This document shows positions 1 through 11,154 of a stretch of 64,000 bases of DNA, in pieces. Below the pieces are notes generated by a model that searched no databases, was not told where the DNA came from, and saw only the letters and a list, made by a program, of their open reading frames with translations. How positions within the stretch are numbered: position 1 is the stretch's first letter; the number at the start of each line of letters is the position of its first letter. The stretch is from Calvatia gigantea (lineage: Eukaryota; Basidiomycota; Agaricomycetes; Agaricales; Lycoperdaceae): contig JACAAK010000002.1 of NCBI GenBank assembly GCA_025093985.1, positions 806,001 through 870,000 on the forward strand, in the 5' to 3' direction. A program made the translations under genes and the position numbers.

Positions 1-367
1 TTTCAGTACTTCGGGGACAGTGGGAGGGAAGGAGAGGTTATTGGTCCACGAGCGGCTGGTCTCCTTACCCTTCACAGTACCGATTCCATGAAGTACGGAT
101 CTTTTGTGATCAACGAACATACGGGGGCGGTGGGGGGCAATGCTTCCTGAACAACCTTCGGGGAGCGACCGTCCTTCCTTCCGAGGTATATCTTGCTTCT
201 ATATCAGCGGATCAACGTGTCATCTCATTTTCCCAACTCCGATCAAATCTCAGATCTGAATGACCATTGTTCTGCGATCCCAAATGCAACACACAAATTA
301 ATCATAATCACCCCCCTACATAATCCAACCAAAGCACAAAAAAAGGGAAGCAGAGAAATACTAACAC
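1..367. other. Left-edge non-coding stretch
   Basis: No coding region with a recognisable product is seen. The right part is AT-rich and lies just downstream of the F-box/WD40 gene, so it probably holds that gene's 3' untranslated region and part of the next promoter. Confidence 0.4.
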
Positions 368-2774
368 TCAGTATTCAGTCTTCAGAAACCCAGTCTCAAT
401 ACCAACCCCAAAATCCCACACACAAATCCTCAAATCCTCTCCACACGAAACGACTTTAGTTCTGTCCGCCGCAACACAAAATATCTTGCCCGTATGTCCA
501 CCCGTCAGGTCCGCCACTAATGCTCCAGTTTGGCGTTCCCACACTTTGACAGAAAGGTCGTAGGAACCTGTTATTACAAAGTCGGGACCGAGGGACACGC
601 TGCGGACGAGGTCAGCGTGGGCACCTCGGCGGTGAATCTGTGGGTGGTGGTGTGGGTGGTGGTGTTGGTGTTGGTGTTGGTGTTGGTGTTGTTGGTGGTA
701 CGGTAGGTGGTGTGGAAAGAATGAGTGTGGTGGAGGGTTATGAGTGGAATTGATGGTATTCGGACTGTCGATGGAATTTGCATTGGAGATTGAAGGTGAA
801 GTGTAGGACGATGTTGGATGTGTGATGGGCTGTAAGGCCGTACTTCCACACTCCTGGCACGTACATTGTACAAACCCAATTGCAGTGGAACCGTTATGAC
901 CACCAGGTCCCCCATTGAATGTCGGTTGTATCAGGGGTGGGACGTGAGCCATATGCGCATTATGCGTCGGCCCATTAAGTATGGTTAGTGGTAGCGATGC
1001 ACTGACACCAAGGCCAAGTGGTGCCGTGTCATATTCCGGGGATGTCGACCAACCCTGAGATGTGTTCATGTCAATTAAGCGAATGTGCTTGTCTGAGGAA
1101 CCAGAGACGATGTATGGTGGTTTGAAATCTATTGATGCAATACTGTGTAGGACCAGTTAGGGTGGTGCATATGGGAGAGAAGAGGGTACGCACCCGCGAA
1201 TATGATGATCTTCAAATGTGTGCACCAGCTTGCCCGTTTCAGCGTTCCAAACGTTCATAGAACGGTCCCCAGACCCTGAAACGACCAAGTTCCCGGAGAG
1301 AGAAACGGCGTTAACAGCAGCACGATGCCCTCCAAGGACATGTTGCAGCTGCAAATCAGGGAACGAATACACCCTTACAGTCCGATCTACAACACACACA
1401 CCTAGCTCAGACTTCATACATACAAACGCATCAATAAAAAGGAACGCACCCTTTGAACATGAAACCAACCGCTTATCGTCGAATCTGACACAAAGCACAC
1501 TATCTGCATGATCCTTTAACACCTTAACAGCCTTCCCAATCGCCAAGTCCCACACAACAACCCTCCAATCACTCCCTGCACTCGCCAGATATCCATCCCT
1601 CACACACAAACTCAGCACACTCTCCGTATGCACACCTTCCAACACCCTCTCCACCGCACCGGTCTTCAAATTCCACTGCCTTATTGTCTTATCCCTCGAA
1701 CCGGTAAAAATGACTTGCCGATTTGTTGAAGGGTAGGTGTACAGCTGGACACAATAGATCATGTTCATGTGACCGTTAGCGGGTGTACCTCGGGTCTGGA
1801 TAACGGAAAGTCGGTAGTTGGAGGAAAGGAAGCGATTGCGGAGGTGTATGTGGGTGCGATAGAGGAGTTTGTAGTTGGGTTTAAGGAAGAGTGTAGGGTC
1901 GAGTGTTGCAGGTGCTGAATGGCGGTCTTGCACACTTCGAGTGCGTTGCATTAACCTGGGTCCTGGCTGCGGTTGTAGGTGTTGAAGATACGTCGTATTC
2001 CGAGACGCAGCGCCAGTACTAGAAGTGGAAGATGCCTGTGAAGGAACTTGAATCATCGAAATTGAAGCAAAACCGGAGTCCACATCGTTCGTCATAAACG
2101 ACGAGTCCTCGGTTCTCGTTAGAGTAGTGGTAGCAGTATCAGCGGGGGGGTCCTCGCCATCAGAATCGCCCATCCCTTCGTCGTCGTTATCCATATGGTG
2201 GATACCAGCAGCCGAATGTGCTATAGCGCCTTTGTCGAGATTACTCGGCCTCACAGGTTGCCGCCATTCCCAGCCACGAGCGTGTGATAATGCTTTCCAG
2301 AGACTTTGTTCGTTGGCGAGGACGTTCCATCTTCGACTGACCAGTGCACACGTGAGAAGGGCTTGTGCAGGGAGGTGGTAAAAGATCTGAAGTGCGACTT
2401 CCGTTGGTAGAGACTGCAAAGGGATCGTAATTAGAGCTGAACAATTGTCCACATCATTGTGAACCATACGCACTCCGACAACGTCGAATTGGAGCAGAGG
2501 AGCGATGCGTCTCTGCAGTGAAGAAAGCTGGGACCTCGGCATGGAGGACAGGATCTCGTACATGAACTCTGGATAACGGCCGTCAGCATCAACACACAGG
2601 CAGACCGAGATGCCCAACATTGCACTCACCCTCGCGTTCTTGGGTAGTCCCCAGCTGGGCCATGATCTGGCTAACAGCAGGAAACTTGCCCTTCGCCAGT
2701 GAGCTCGGCTTGAGGCCAACGAGGCCATCGCTAACGGAGTGTGCGAGTGGGCTGGCTTTAGGCTTTCGTGGCAT
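368..2774 (-). CDS. F-box/WD40-repeat protein, SCF substrate-receptor type
   Basis: Probable substrate-recognition subunit of an SCF ubiquitin ligase: the F-box would bind Skp1 and the WD40 propeller the target. The start is the ATG at 2774 (MPRKPKASPLAHS). After a first intron (donor gtgagt near 2630) comes an F-box around 2300-2430 (LPTEVALQIFYHLPAQALL, then WNVLANEQSLWKALSHARGW). At least six WD40 blades follow, with motifs such as FTGSRDKTIRQWN, SAGSDWRVVVWD, DRTVRVYSF, SGSGDRSMNVWN, GSYDLSVKVWE and SCGEDLRICVWD. Introns interrupt the repeats near 1390-1450 and 1070-1190. An insert before the last blades (about 640-710) encodes a run of His and Gln. The architecture resembles Cdc4/Met30/Pof1 proteins, but I cannot say which; the target is unknown. 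Confidence 0.85.
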
Positions 2775-2933
2775 GGTGATAGTACAATGGTAAGGTTGTG
2801 TGCCCAAGATAGGACAGCTCAGCCGAGAGGCAGTTGGATGATACGAGGATGTGATGTAGTCATGTAGTCAGGGAGGTCTCGGTCTAGCCCGTCAAACAAC
2901 AACATAAATAGATCCATGTATGCGTGTAATGTA

Positions 2934-4019
2934 TCAAACAACACGTCTTGCACCAGGCAAACTACTGTATCTGCTAGACTTCCGCCGTTGATCTCGTTTA
3001 TTAAAACATTCCACCGGAACCATCCCAACCTCACCACTAAGAGTCATACATTCAGCCCATCCGTCATCAAACTCCTGCAGTACCTTCAAAGTCTCCCCAG
3101 TTGAAATTGATAACTCATCGGGGAGTGCTGGGACAAATGCTCGTGATACAGCAATGGTATATAGGACCGGCATTTGCGACGGGGAAAACGATCCTGCGCT
3201 GTTCATTCCACTGTCCGAGCCATAAGCCGAAGGCAATCCCTGTGGTAGGTCTAATCCCACAGTCGACATCGACCTCGGCGAAATCGGGCTGCGAGAATTT
3301 CCTGTGTCTGTCATAGTGGCGGGCTGTCCGGTAAAGCCCATGCTAGCGCCTAGACCCTGTCCATTGATCGTCGAATCAGGATCATAGGTATATGGCGTCG
3401 GCTTGAAGTTTCCCCTCTTGAACCCAAGCCCCTTGGACCGAATCCAAAATCCTCTTGATCTTGATTGCTTGTTCGCTGATCGTTTTCGCAAACCGAAAAC
3501 GATCGCGATGATGAGAACGACAAGACAACCAATGACAATTCCTGCTATGGCCCCGTTTGACAGTTTAGGGTCATTCTTGGTGATTTTGTTGGAATCGTTG
3601 TCAGGGATATTAGTGGCTGATGATGTGATTGGTGGGTTGATTACTGATAATGATGGGGTGGTAGGGGGAAGCGAGACCGTTGATAGTGGTGATAGTAATG
3701 TCGAGCTCGGTAGAGAGGTGGTGAACGACGGCTCGCTCGTCGACGTTGTCTCCAGGGGTATGCTTATCGTCGGTGGCAGAGTTAGAACAGGGCCGGGCGT
3801 GATAATGGGGGAGGGTATGTCTGTGGTATCTGTGGCGATGGACGTAGTGTCTGGGACGTGGATAACGGTCACCGTCAGCGTCACTGGCGTAGTCAGCTGG
3901 CCGTCGTCGTCGAACTGCCTTTCCCCAAACCCTCGCACCACCGCGTCTTCCCCCGCCCTTCCTTGGACCCTTTCCCTCTCCCTCCTGTGCCATCCTTTCC
4001 TATTGTGTTTTGTGTACAT
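2934..4019 (-). CDS. Single-pass membrane protein with C-terminal SH3 domain
   Basis: An uninterrupted frame of about 360 codons from ATG 4019 (MYTKHNRKGWHRRERER). An upstream Leu codon could extend the frame, but 4019 is the first ATG. The N-terminal third is Ser/Thr/Pro-rich and probably O-glycosylated. It is followed by one transmembrane helix (AIAGIVIGCLVVLIIAIVFG) and a basic stop-transfer (RKRSANKQSRSRG). The C-terminus carries an SH3 domain: AFVPALPDELSISTGETLKV, then DDGWAECM, then GMVPVECF. This order (Ser/Thr-rich outer part, helix, cytosolic SH3) is common in basidiomycete surface proteins and suggests a sensor or scaffold binding proline-rich partners. No cleavable signal peptide is seen. 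Confidence 0.8.
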   Translation of the reverse strand: MYTKHNRKGWHRRERERVQGRAGEDAVVRGFGERQFDDDGQLTTPVTLTVTVIHVPDTTSIATDTTDIPSPIITPGPVLTLPPTISIPLETTSTSEPSFTTSLPSSTLLSPLSTVSLPPTTPSLSVINPPITSSATNIPDNDSNKITKNDPKLSNGAIAGIVIGCLVVLIIAIVFGLRKRSANKQSRSRGFWIRSKGLGFKRGNFKPTPYTYDPDSTINGQGLGASMGFTGQPATMTDTGNSRSPISPRSMSTVGLDLPQGLPSAYGSDSGMNSAGSFSPSQMPVLYTIAVSRAFVPALPDELSISTGETLKVLQEFDDGWAECMTLSGEVGMVPVECFNKRDQRRKSSRYSSLPGARRVV

Positions 4020-5365
4020 TCCTAGGTCGTGGTATAGAGCCAAACTGGTGGCTTAGAGTTTAACGTTGTCCAATCACCAGGATTAGACGGTGTGTCGTGT
4101 CGGAATTTCTCTTCAGAAGAGAAATGGAAGCAGAATGAATCTGCAAGACGAGGAAGGATAGAATGTGTGGAGGATGATACAAATATAAAATGATAATGAC
4201 AGGAGACTAACAAGACATAGGTCGGCGGGAGGAAGATGTGAGACGAGATGCCGTTGTTGCTATATGACTGCGCATGTAACAATAATCGCTAAGAAAGGTA
4301 GTCGGCTCTCACGCTTATTAATGTCAGGTTCGGGTGTTGATGCCCGCTACGAGGAATTATCCCGTGGGCGCATCTCGACCGTGCCATGGCACTCATACCT
4401 TGGTATCATTGACGAATTCCCCATTGCGTCACTACGAAATATGTTCTTCTATGTTCTCTCGCTTCTTCCTTCAAAGCTCTCAAAATCACCGCAAATCTCC
4501 TTCAAGCAGGCCTATGGAGTGACAACGGAACCTTGGTAGGACTAAGTATATTTCCACCCCAAAACGCAGACCTTTTCATCCTGATACACAAAGCCGTACG
4601 GTCGTCTCCCTTGTAATCTATACCCCCTCTGTGGACTTGGGGGGTATGGGCCATGGAATAGTATGGGTTACTGAAATAATCAATTACTAAAGTTGGTTTC
4701 GTAGAGTGAACCTCATTCAGGCATGTTTGTTGGCCGAGGGAGGTCAATCTTGACCTCCCCTTGCATGGGAAGTCACTGCCAAATTCCTGAAGGCAATCCT
4801 TGAGGGCAGCTACAGCGCTACAGCTTGAAGAGCGTCCGTTCGAGTGGGACAAGCTTTCAGAAACTCAGAGGTGCCTTGTCATCATTTTCATGATCGTTAT
4901 CATGGTCTTCTTACGCCACTTGGTAAGCTAAGGTGCCTTCATCTGTCACATTGCCCGTCTTTCATCCGATCCAAGCCCCTCTGAAGTCCATATATCAAGA
5001 GGATTCGTCATGAAGTCATTTAACCTTTGTATCGAGGAAAAAATGTGTGTATAACAAAATTTCCATGGTAAGAAGTCAACCAACAGCTCAATTTCGTCCC
5101 GTCCGATCGGGTACGCCTAACCCCACAATAACCCTCAGGATATGCTCTGTCCACAGCTGTCCACAACCAAACAATCCGTCCCAGGAGTCTTTCCCCATGG
5201 AACTTGACCCACCCTTCCCGTCTGATTGGGTGCGCAAGGAAGTAGAGCGGCTCCCGAGATGATATACCGTCAGAAGCCCGCGCCTTCCGCGGCGGTGGAA
5301 AATTCTGGAGAGGACTCAAGTCTATAAGAACCCGCAAAACTATCTCCTCAAGAACACAAACAGCC
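4020..5365. other. Intergenic region before the P450
   Basis: Divergent spacer between the SH3 membrane gene (-) and the P450 (+). Short open frames exist on both strands, but none shows splice-linked continuity or a recognisable motif. The last 200 bases presumably hold the P450 promoter. I see no other structure. Confidence 0.4.
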
Positions 5366-7536
5366 ATGGGTGCTCTCGTCTGGCTTTTGGCTTTGGCTCT
5401 CGCAGCTGTATATTTCAAGGCGAGGAAAAGATTGAGGCTACCTCTTCCCCCAGGGCCTCCTGCGGACCCAATCATTGGGCATATGCGAATCGTACCTTCT
5501 GAATCACCGGAGAATAAAATTGCAGAGTTGTCGAGGACTTATGGTTTGTTCCCCTCTACCTCACTGGCTTGTCCTCTTCGTAACCCGCTTGATAGGGGAT
5601 GTGATGCATCTTCGTGTCCTCCATCAAAACATGATCATTCTGAATACTGCCGAGGCAGCTTATGACCTCATGGACAAACGCAGTTGGAACTACAGCGACA
5701 GACCGGACTTCCCTCTCTTTAAGCTGTGCGTAAGGCTCAACTTATATACCACTGTGCGGACACCTTGATTTCAAATGTTTCACAGGATGGGTTGGATCCC
5801 ATCGGTTACATTCCTAGGTTATGGCAAGCAGTTCCAGAAACACAGGCGTCTCCTCCAACAATCATTTGGCAGTCGTGAAAAGGTCAAGCAGTACGGCCAC
5901 ATCCAACTCCATGAGGCTCGCCGGCTTGCAGTCAATCTCCTGGAATATCCAGATGACAGAGAAGGCATGCTGCGCCGGTAAGAATCCCATATGGGTTTGC
6001 CCCCACGACTGAATGTCTTAAACCCTCACTAGCTACTCAACATCTATCATTATGCAGATTGCATACGGTCATAAGATCACATCTGATGATGACCCCTATG
6101 TCGAGATAGCTAGGGATAGCGGACATGCCCTCAGCCATTGCGGGCCACCTGGGGGTACCCCAGTTGATCTATTCCCCATTCGTGTGTACACCTCTCGTAC
6201 AACCTCTATCAATCTGACTCACGCCATCTATAGTTGCGCACTTCCCTTCATGGTTCCCTGGCACATTCTTTGCCACGAAGGCAAGAGAGTTCAGTGTCGC
6301 CATTCGCAGGTTGCATGATTATCCATACTCCGAGGTCCAGAAGGCAATGGTAAGCTCGGACCTCTTGTCACAGGTATTACAGGGTACTCGTTAATCTCGG
6401 AAAGGCCGAGGGAAGAGCAAAACCTTCTTTTCTTTCTTACCATCTCGAGCGCCTTCACCGCGAAGATAGAGAAACACATGAAGAGTTGGAGGATGTCAAA
6501 GGTGCCGCCGCAGTCATTTACTGTGCAGGTGCAGATACTGTGAGCATTGAACCATCTCTTCCTAAAGCATTTTAACGACGGTATATTCTCTCATAGACTT
6601 GGTCTACCTTATCCGCCTTCCTGCTTGCCATGACCATTCACCCTGAATGTCAGGCACACGCACAACAAGAGATTGACGAATTACTGGCTGGCTCCCGCTT
6701 ACCGGAGATAAGTGATCGAGAGTCATTGCCCTATGTGGAATGCGTCGTACAAGAATCCTATCGGTGAGATGGTTTACCTCCTCTTACTGCGAGTTAACAC
6801 CCATCACCATACCATAACAGATGGTTAAATGCAGTGCCCTTTGGTATGACACCGTGATACTCAGCCCCATCAAATACTCAACTTACGACTATCCAACAGG
6901 CATTCCGCATCGCGCACTCGAGGATGACGTTTACAAAGGAATGTTCATTCCGAAGGGGTCCCTTCTCTTCGCCAATACCCGGTAGATACCTCTTTTACAC
7001 TCATTCATTACAGTTTTTGACGGTTCCCTAAGTGGGATCTCAAATAATGACGCCGTCTATCACGATCCGCGCTCATTCAAACCCTCCCGATACCTCCCAA
7101 TATCTCAAGGCGGGAATGGCGAGCCCCACCCTGTTGCACAATTTGGTTTCGGACGCAGGTTCGTACCTGCCCGTTTCCTGCCATTCCATTTCCCAGATCC
7201 ACTCACTCAACGTCCGTCCGTCGATAATTTATCAATTCTAGGATCTGTCCCGGCCGCTACCTTGCAGACGTTAGTGTCTGGGTGGCCATAGCCACCATCC
7301 TGTCTGTATGTAGTGTGAAGAAAGCAACTGGACCGGATGGGAAGAAGATTACGCCCGCGGTTGGGTTGGACTCCGGTTTGACAAGGTCAGCAACTTGCCC
7401 AAGCCTGTGAACCTGGTGATGCTGACGAACCACCGTATGTAGTCACCCAAAACCATATAAATGCGTTGTGGAATTGCAGGATGAGAAGGCGGCAAAGTTG
7501 GTGGACCTGGCGAAAGTGGAGTTAATGAACGAGTGA
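5366..7536 (+). CDS. Cytochrome P450 monooxygenase (microsomal, Agaricomycete type)
   Basis: Heme-thiolate monooxygenase, probably anchored in the ER by an N-terminal helix (ALVWLLALALAAVYFKA) followed by the proline-rich hinge LPLPPGPPADPIIGH. At least eight short introns can be placed. Read across them, the key motifs are intact: helix I AGADTTWSTLS (6530-6610), ExxR as ESYRW (about 6760), and heme-binding FGFGRRICPGR, split by an intron between about 7160 and 7240. One exon near 6825 is only about 23 nt. After the heme region the frame runs to a TGA at 7408-7410. A shifted frame just beyond reads LPKPVNLVMLTNHR, and after a final intron ends in KLVDLAKVELMNE at 7536, which looks like the normal P450 tail. 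The far C-terminus is therefore either about 40 residues short or frame-broken. The substrate cannot be told. Confidence 0.85.
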
Positions 7537-7639
7537 TGCGACTTGGGGGTACGTTATACCTTCTTACATGGAAAAATGAACTTCAAGCGGAATGGAGCAA
7601 ATCCACTATTAGGTATATTACGAACACTTTTATCAAACC

Positions 7640-8310
7640 ATTGTGAGCTTGTGTGGCAGTCCCTGAGTCTGATACAGCGCCGGGATGTTGCAGAGTCCAG
7701 ACTTCGTACTTGAATTCATGTAATATATAACTGGAATAAATCGGCGATTAACGATTTCATAAACAACATTCAGATATTCAATATCCAGTCCTTGGGCCTG
7801 AGGTGTTGATTGGTGAGCCCGCGAGTTTATAACTTCGCCAAAACCTGATTTGTTTTCTCAAACTCCAACGCACTATCAGCTCGATGGTTTCTGTCCCTGG
7901 TCTGTTTCTAGTTTGAGTGGATGGCAGGCACAGTAGTGATTACCCTTGGGTTGAGCAGTGTTCGTCTTTGGCCTGAGATTCAACTTCAGATACTCAAGTT
8001 CCTCCCGCATTGCCATTGGTTGCTCCTTCAACCTGGCTTGTTGCATTGAGTTGACCTGGACCTGGGTTGGGAAATCAAGCCCTGAATTTGCAACGCGGAG
8101 AGAGGTGTGTGCTTGGTCTGGTTATAACTTATCTGGGAACGAGAGACCTGCTTGGAATATCCAGAATTTCGGGTTTCTTCGGTCCGACTAAGGGTAGGGG
8201 ATTCCGAGGTTGGTGGTTGACAACACCGGGCACTTTACGAAGGTGTTCCTGCTGTGGTAAAGGTATGACTTGCGTTTCCCGTTCAAGCTGCAGGCCTGTT
8301 TGTGCGATAT
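7640..8310 (-). pseudogene. Decayed 3' part of a membrane-protein gene
   Basis: Degenerate copy of the cytoplasmic-tail half of the intact gene at 9088-10669. The parallel stretches include the phrase MREELEYLK (intact gene, around 9390-9410) and the region around TEEIQNPRYSTQ, here SRTEETRNSGYS. The copy has frameshifts and in-frame stops, no transmembrane exon and no ectodomain. The 3' flank (about 7640-7760) also matches the flank at about 8895-9020. It belongs to the segmental duplication described under findings. Confidence 0.75.
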
Positions 8311-8582
8311 AAAGACCCAAGTGATACCCTCTGTGAATAGCCACTTCCCGCTAAGCCTTGGTCAAATCGTGGTAGCATGTGCCTTCGAACCTCAACGTTG
8401 CAACCTCGGCCAATCGCTTGCGATGCCCCGTAGAGAAGAGAGGATCAACACACAGACCTCATTTTTGCTATTTTTTGTTATGTTTCAGGGTCTCCAAATT
8501 CCGCCCTCATGAAAGAACGTATCCTACATCTCAGCTCTTGCGCTTTAGGATTGAATCAACCGTTCAAAGATCATCCGTTGCG

Positions 8583-8900
8583 ATGGACGCTCTTCTCCGA
8601 CTTCTTACTTTGGTTATTGCTACTATATAGTACTCCAAGACGGGGAAAAGACCGAAGCTACCCCGGCCGCCACCGGATTCAATCATTGGGCACCTGGGAT
8701 GCATACCCCCTGAATCACCAGAGGATAAAATTGCAGAACCGTCGAGGACGTATTGTTTGTTTCCCTTCATCTTATTCACAACCATAACCATACTGCAACC
8801 TGCTTGGTAGGGGATGTGATGCATTTTCGCATCGGCTACAGAACGACAGCATAATGAATGGGGCAAGAACGGCAGCCCTTCTCAACGGCATAACCAGATT
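8583..8900 (+). pseudogene. Truncated P450 gene copy
   Basis: Copy of the first exon, first intron and start of the second exon of the P450 at 5366. It has ATG at 8583, a stop within the membrane helix (TIATI then TAG), the hinge region PRPPPDSIIGHLG, then PPESPEDKIAEPSRTY against PSESPENKIAELSRTY in the intact gene, and the second-exon start GDVMHFR. It stops resembling the P450 near 8880, where sequence homologous to the 3' flank of the membrane-protein gene begins. All catalytic parts are missing. Confidence 0.8.
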
Positions 8901-9087
8901 ATCGTGAACTTGTGTGGCTATCCCTGAATCAAGTATGGCGCTGAGATATGTCAGAAGGTAGACCTCGTACTTGAATCTATGTAATACATGGCTAGGAAGG
9001 GTCGGCGGTAAACGATTATACGAAGGGGGGGTATGGAAAACATGAAGAAACTTGGTCAACTATAAATAACATGGAACAGTCGCAGTC

Positions 9088-10669
9088 TTATCGCCTCTTT
9101 CGATCAGGGAAGAACGGAATATCGGAGAGGTTATTCGCGCCAGTGGTATAATCAGGTGGTGACTCGTTGGCTAATCCTTGAGCCTGTGAAGTTGATCGGT
9201 GGGCCCGCAGATTTTCAACTTCCTCTTCCAAAGCCTGGATCTGTTTCCTCAGCTCTGACGCACTGGCGACTTCATGGTTTCTGCCCGCGGTCTGTCCGTA
9301 GTACGAAGTAGATGGCGGGTATAGTAGTGACTGTTCTTGGAGTTGAGCAGCGCCTGTCGTTGACTTGAGATTCGCCTTCAGATACTCAAGTTCCTCCCGC
9401 ATTGCTACCAGTTGCTTCTTCAACCCGGCTTGTCGCATTGAGTTGAACCGGTCTCGAGCCGGGGAATCAGGACCTGGGTTTATAACGCGGAAAGAGGTAC
9501 CCGGTCTGGTTGTCCGGGAACGAGAGGCCTGCGTGGAATATCTAGGATTTTGGATTTCTTCGGTCCGACTAGGGGCAGAGGGTTCCGAGGTTAGTGGTTG
9601 AGCACTTGGAAAGGGTGTTCCTGTTGCGGCAAAGGTATGAATGGTGCTCCCTGTTCGGGCCGCAGGCCTATTTGTTCGAAATGCTGATAGGCCGCCTCTA
9701 CCCTTAGAGTAGGATACATCGTCTGTTGGCCCCAGTAGGTTTATCCGAGATACCTTTCTTTTGCGGTGAAGGCAGGCCCAACAGAGTATTCCAATTATCG
9801 CAAGGCAAGCGGAACCTCCAATAACGCCTCCAGCTATTGCACCTGCGGTTGAAGCTTTACTACCTTTGCCTTGCGGGGGCGCTGAAGAAGTAGTGGCTTG
9901 AGGTAGGAAAGGGGCAGAGGAGGAATGGGCCTGTGGGGTGGTCGTACTTAAGGACACGGGTAGGTCATCAAAACTGGTGTCCTCTAAGTATAAGAGATGA
10001 AAGAACACGCGACAGAGTCGACTCACGTATAGATGGCGTAATCAAAATTAATGTATGCATTGAAATTAAGACCCTCCGTAGCAGCAACAATACGGTGCTC
10101 TCCAAAAGGGATATCTGTCTTCGAAAAAGCAAGGGCATTGAATTCGATATCCGTTGTCCCTAGGTCCGGCACATGCTGGAAGGTACCAACAATCTGACCG
10201 TCTAGCTTGAAGGTACAATTCGTAATGCTCGTGATACCATCACCAGCATTATTCGCCAGAATGAAAAAAATATAAATCGCTGTCCCTAAAATACACATAG
10301 ATCAAGTGGTCAATGCAGGCGAACATGGCATGCATCGGCTTTTGGCTCACCATTAAAGTCCATACTAACATTGACAGAGCCAAGCTGAGGATTATATGTT
10401 GCAGACGTGTACGTGTGGTGAACTGCGCGGTTTGTGTCGGGGCGGATCGCACAATCCGAGCATGTCTGATCTTTCCAGACGCCCGCCGTTGTAGGCAAGA
10501 AAACTGGTCGTCGAAGGGTGTCCAAATCACCGAATACATCATCTATCGTCCTGTTGACCAGCGCGGCCCGGGATCCGCCGAAAAAGAGTGAAAAGCAGAA
10601 AAGGATGACAAGAAGGGCGCCAGGCCCTCGGAGCAACCCGAAACCGCAGTTAGAAGCAGGCGTAATCAT
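9088..10669 (-). CDS. Single-pass membrane protein, N-glycosylated ectodomain and coiled-coil tail (paralog A)
   Basis: Start chosen at ATG 10669, giving a signal peptide (GALLVILFCFSLFFGGSRAA). The ectodomain contains NRTIDD, a C..C pair in CSDCAIRPD, and the block FNG/TAIYIFF created by joining exons 1 and 2, ending in FDYAIYT. Exon 3 can be joined in frame with an acceptor CACCAG about 20 nt inside the open frame, giving YT-FDDLPVS. After a Ser/Thr/Pro linker comes a transmembrane helix (AGAIAGGVIGGSACLAIIGI), a basic stop-transfer and a cytoplasmic tail with two predicted coiled coils (LKKQLVAMREELEYLK; ELRKQIQALEEEVENLRA). The function is unknown. The type is common and multi-copy in mushrooms. 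Paralog B lies immediately upstream. Confidence 0.8.
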
Positions 10670-11154
10670 TGGGCGACGACTTTGCCCAAGGGTGCATCGG
10701 AAGGGACCGTTGTTGTGTCGGTGGTCCTTGCTACGAATGGTAGCTTTATCTGTCCAGAAATGTGTTTGGCCATAAAACATATTATCGCTTAACTGAGTCG
10801 CGAGACGGGTTTCATGGCAAGTTTGAGGCCGCCCAATGGTGACGTTCTTGGGAGTTGGCAACCAATATCATGATGGGGGGGCTTGGGGCCGGTGAACTAC
10901 CAAGTATCCTGTGGCTGTGTTGGGGGAATCCATGTGAAAACTTTGGCGTATCAGCCTGTATCTACGTTACCAGCCCTGGAGAGGTTTGGGAAAAGTAGTT
11001 CTGAAGGCCCTTTGAAGATTGTTGAGTGGCCAGTTACTAGCGCTTTAAAAAACTTTTCAAGTTCTCCTGTACTGAGATGACATGCTACATGAAACTGTAC
11101 AATGCTAATCATACGCATAAACAATAAAAAGTAAATAAACAATGTCCACAACAA
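10670..11154. other. Spacer between membrane-protein paralogs A and B
   Basis: Holds the promoter of paralog A and the 3' untranslated region of paralog B. A longer open frame upstream of ATG 10669 has no protein-like character. No other structure was seen. Confidence 0.4.

Larger units (their letters stand above)
5366..10669. repeat. Segmental duplication of a P450/membrane-protein gene pair
   Basis: Order: intact P450 (+), decayed membrane-protein 3' half (-), truncated P450 5' part (+), intact membrane protein (-). The two pairs have the same convergent order and both genes of the inner pair are broken. This is best explained by a local duplication of the pair followed by deletion in the middle. 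Confidence 0.7.

Noticed and set aside
3403..4056. Long plus-strand open frame antisense to the SH3 membrane gene
   Set aside because: It is the mirror of a Ser/Thr/Pro-rich coding region; the minus frame has the SH3 domain and transmembrane helix, the plus frame has no domain.
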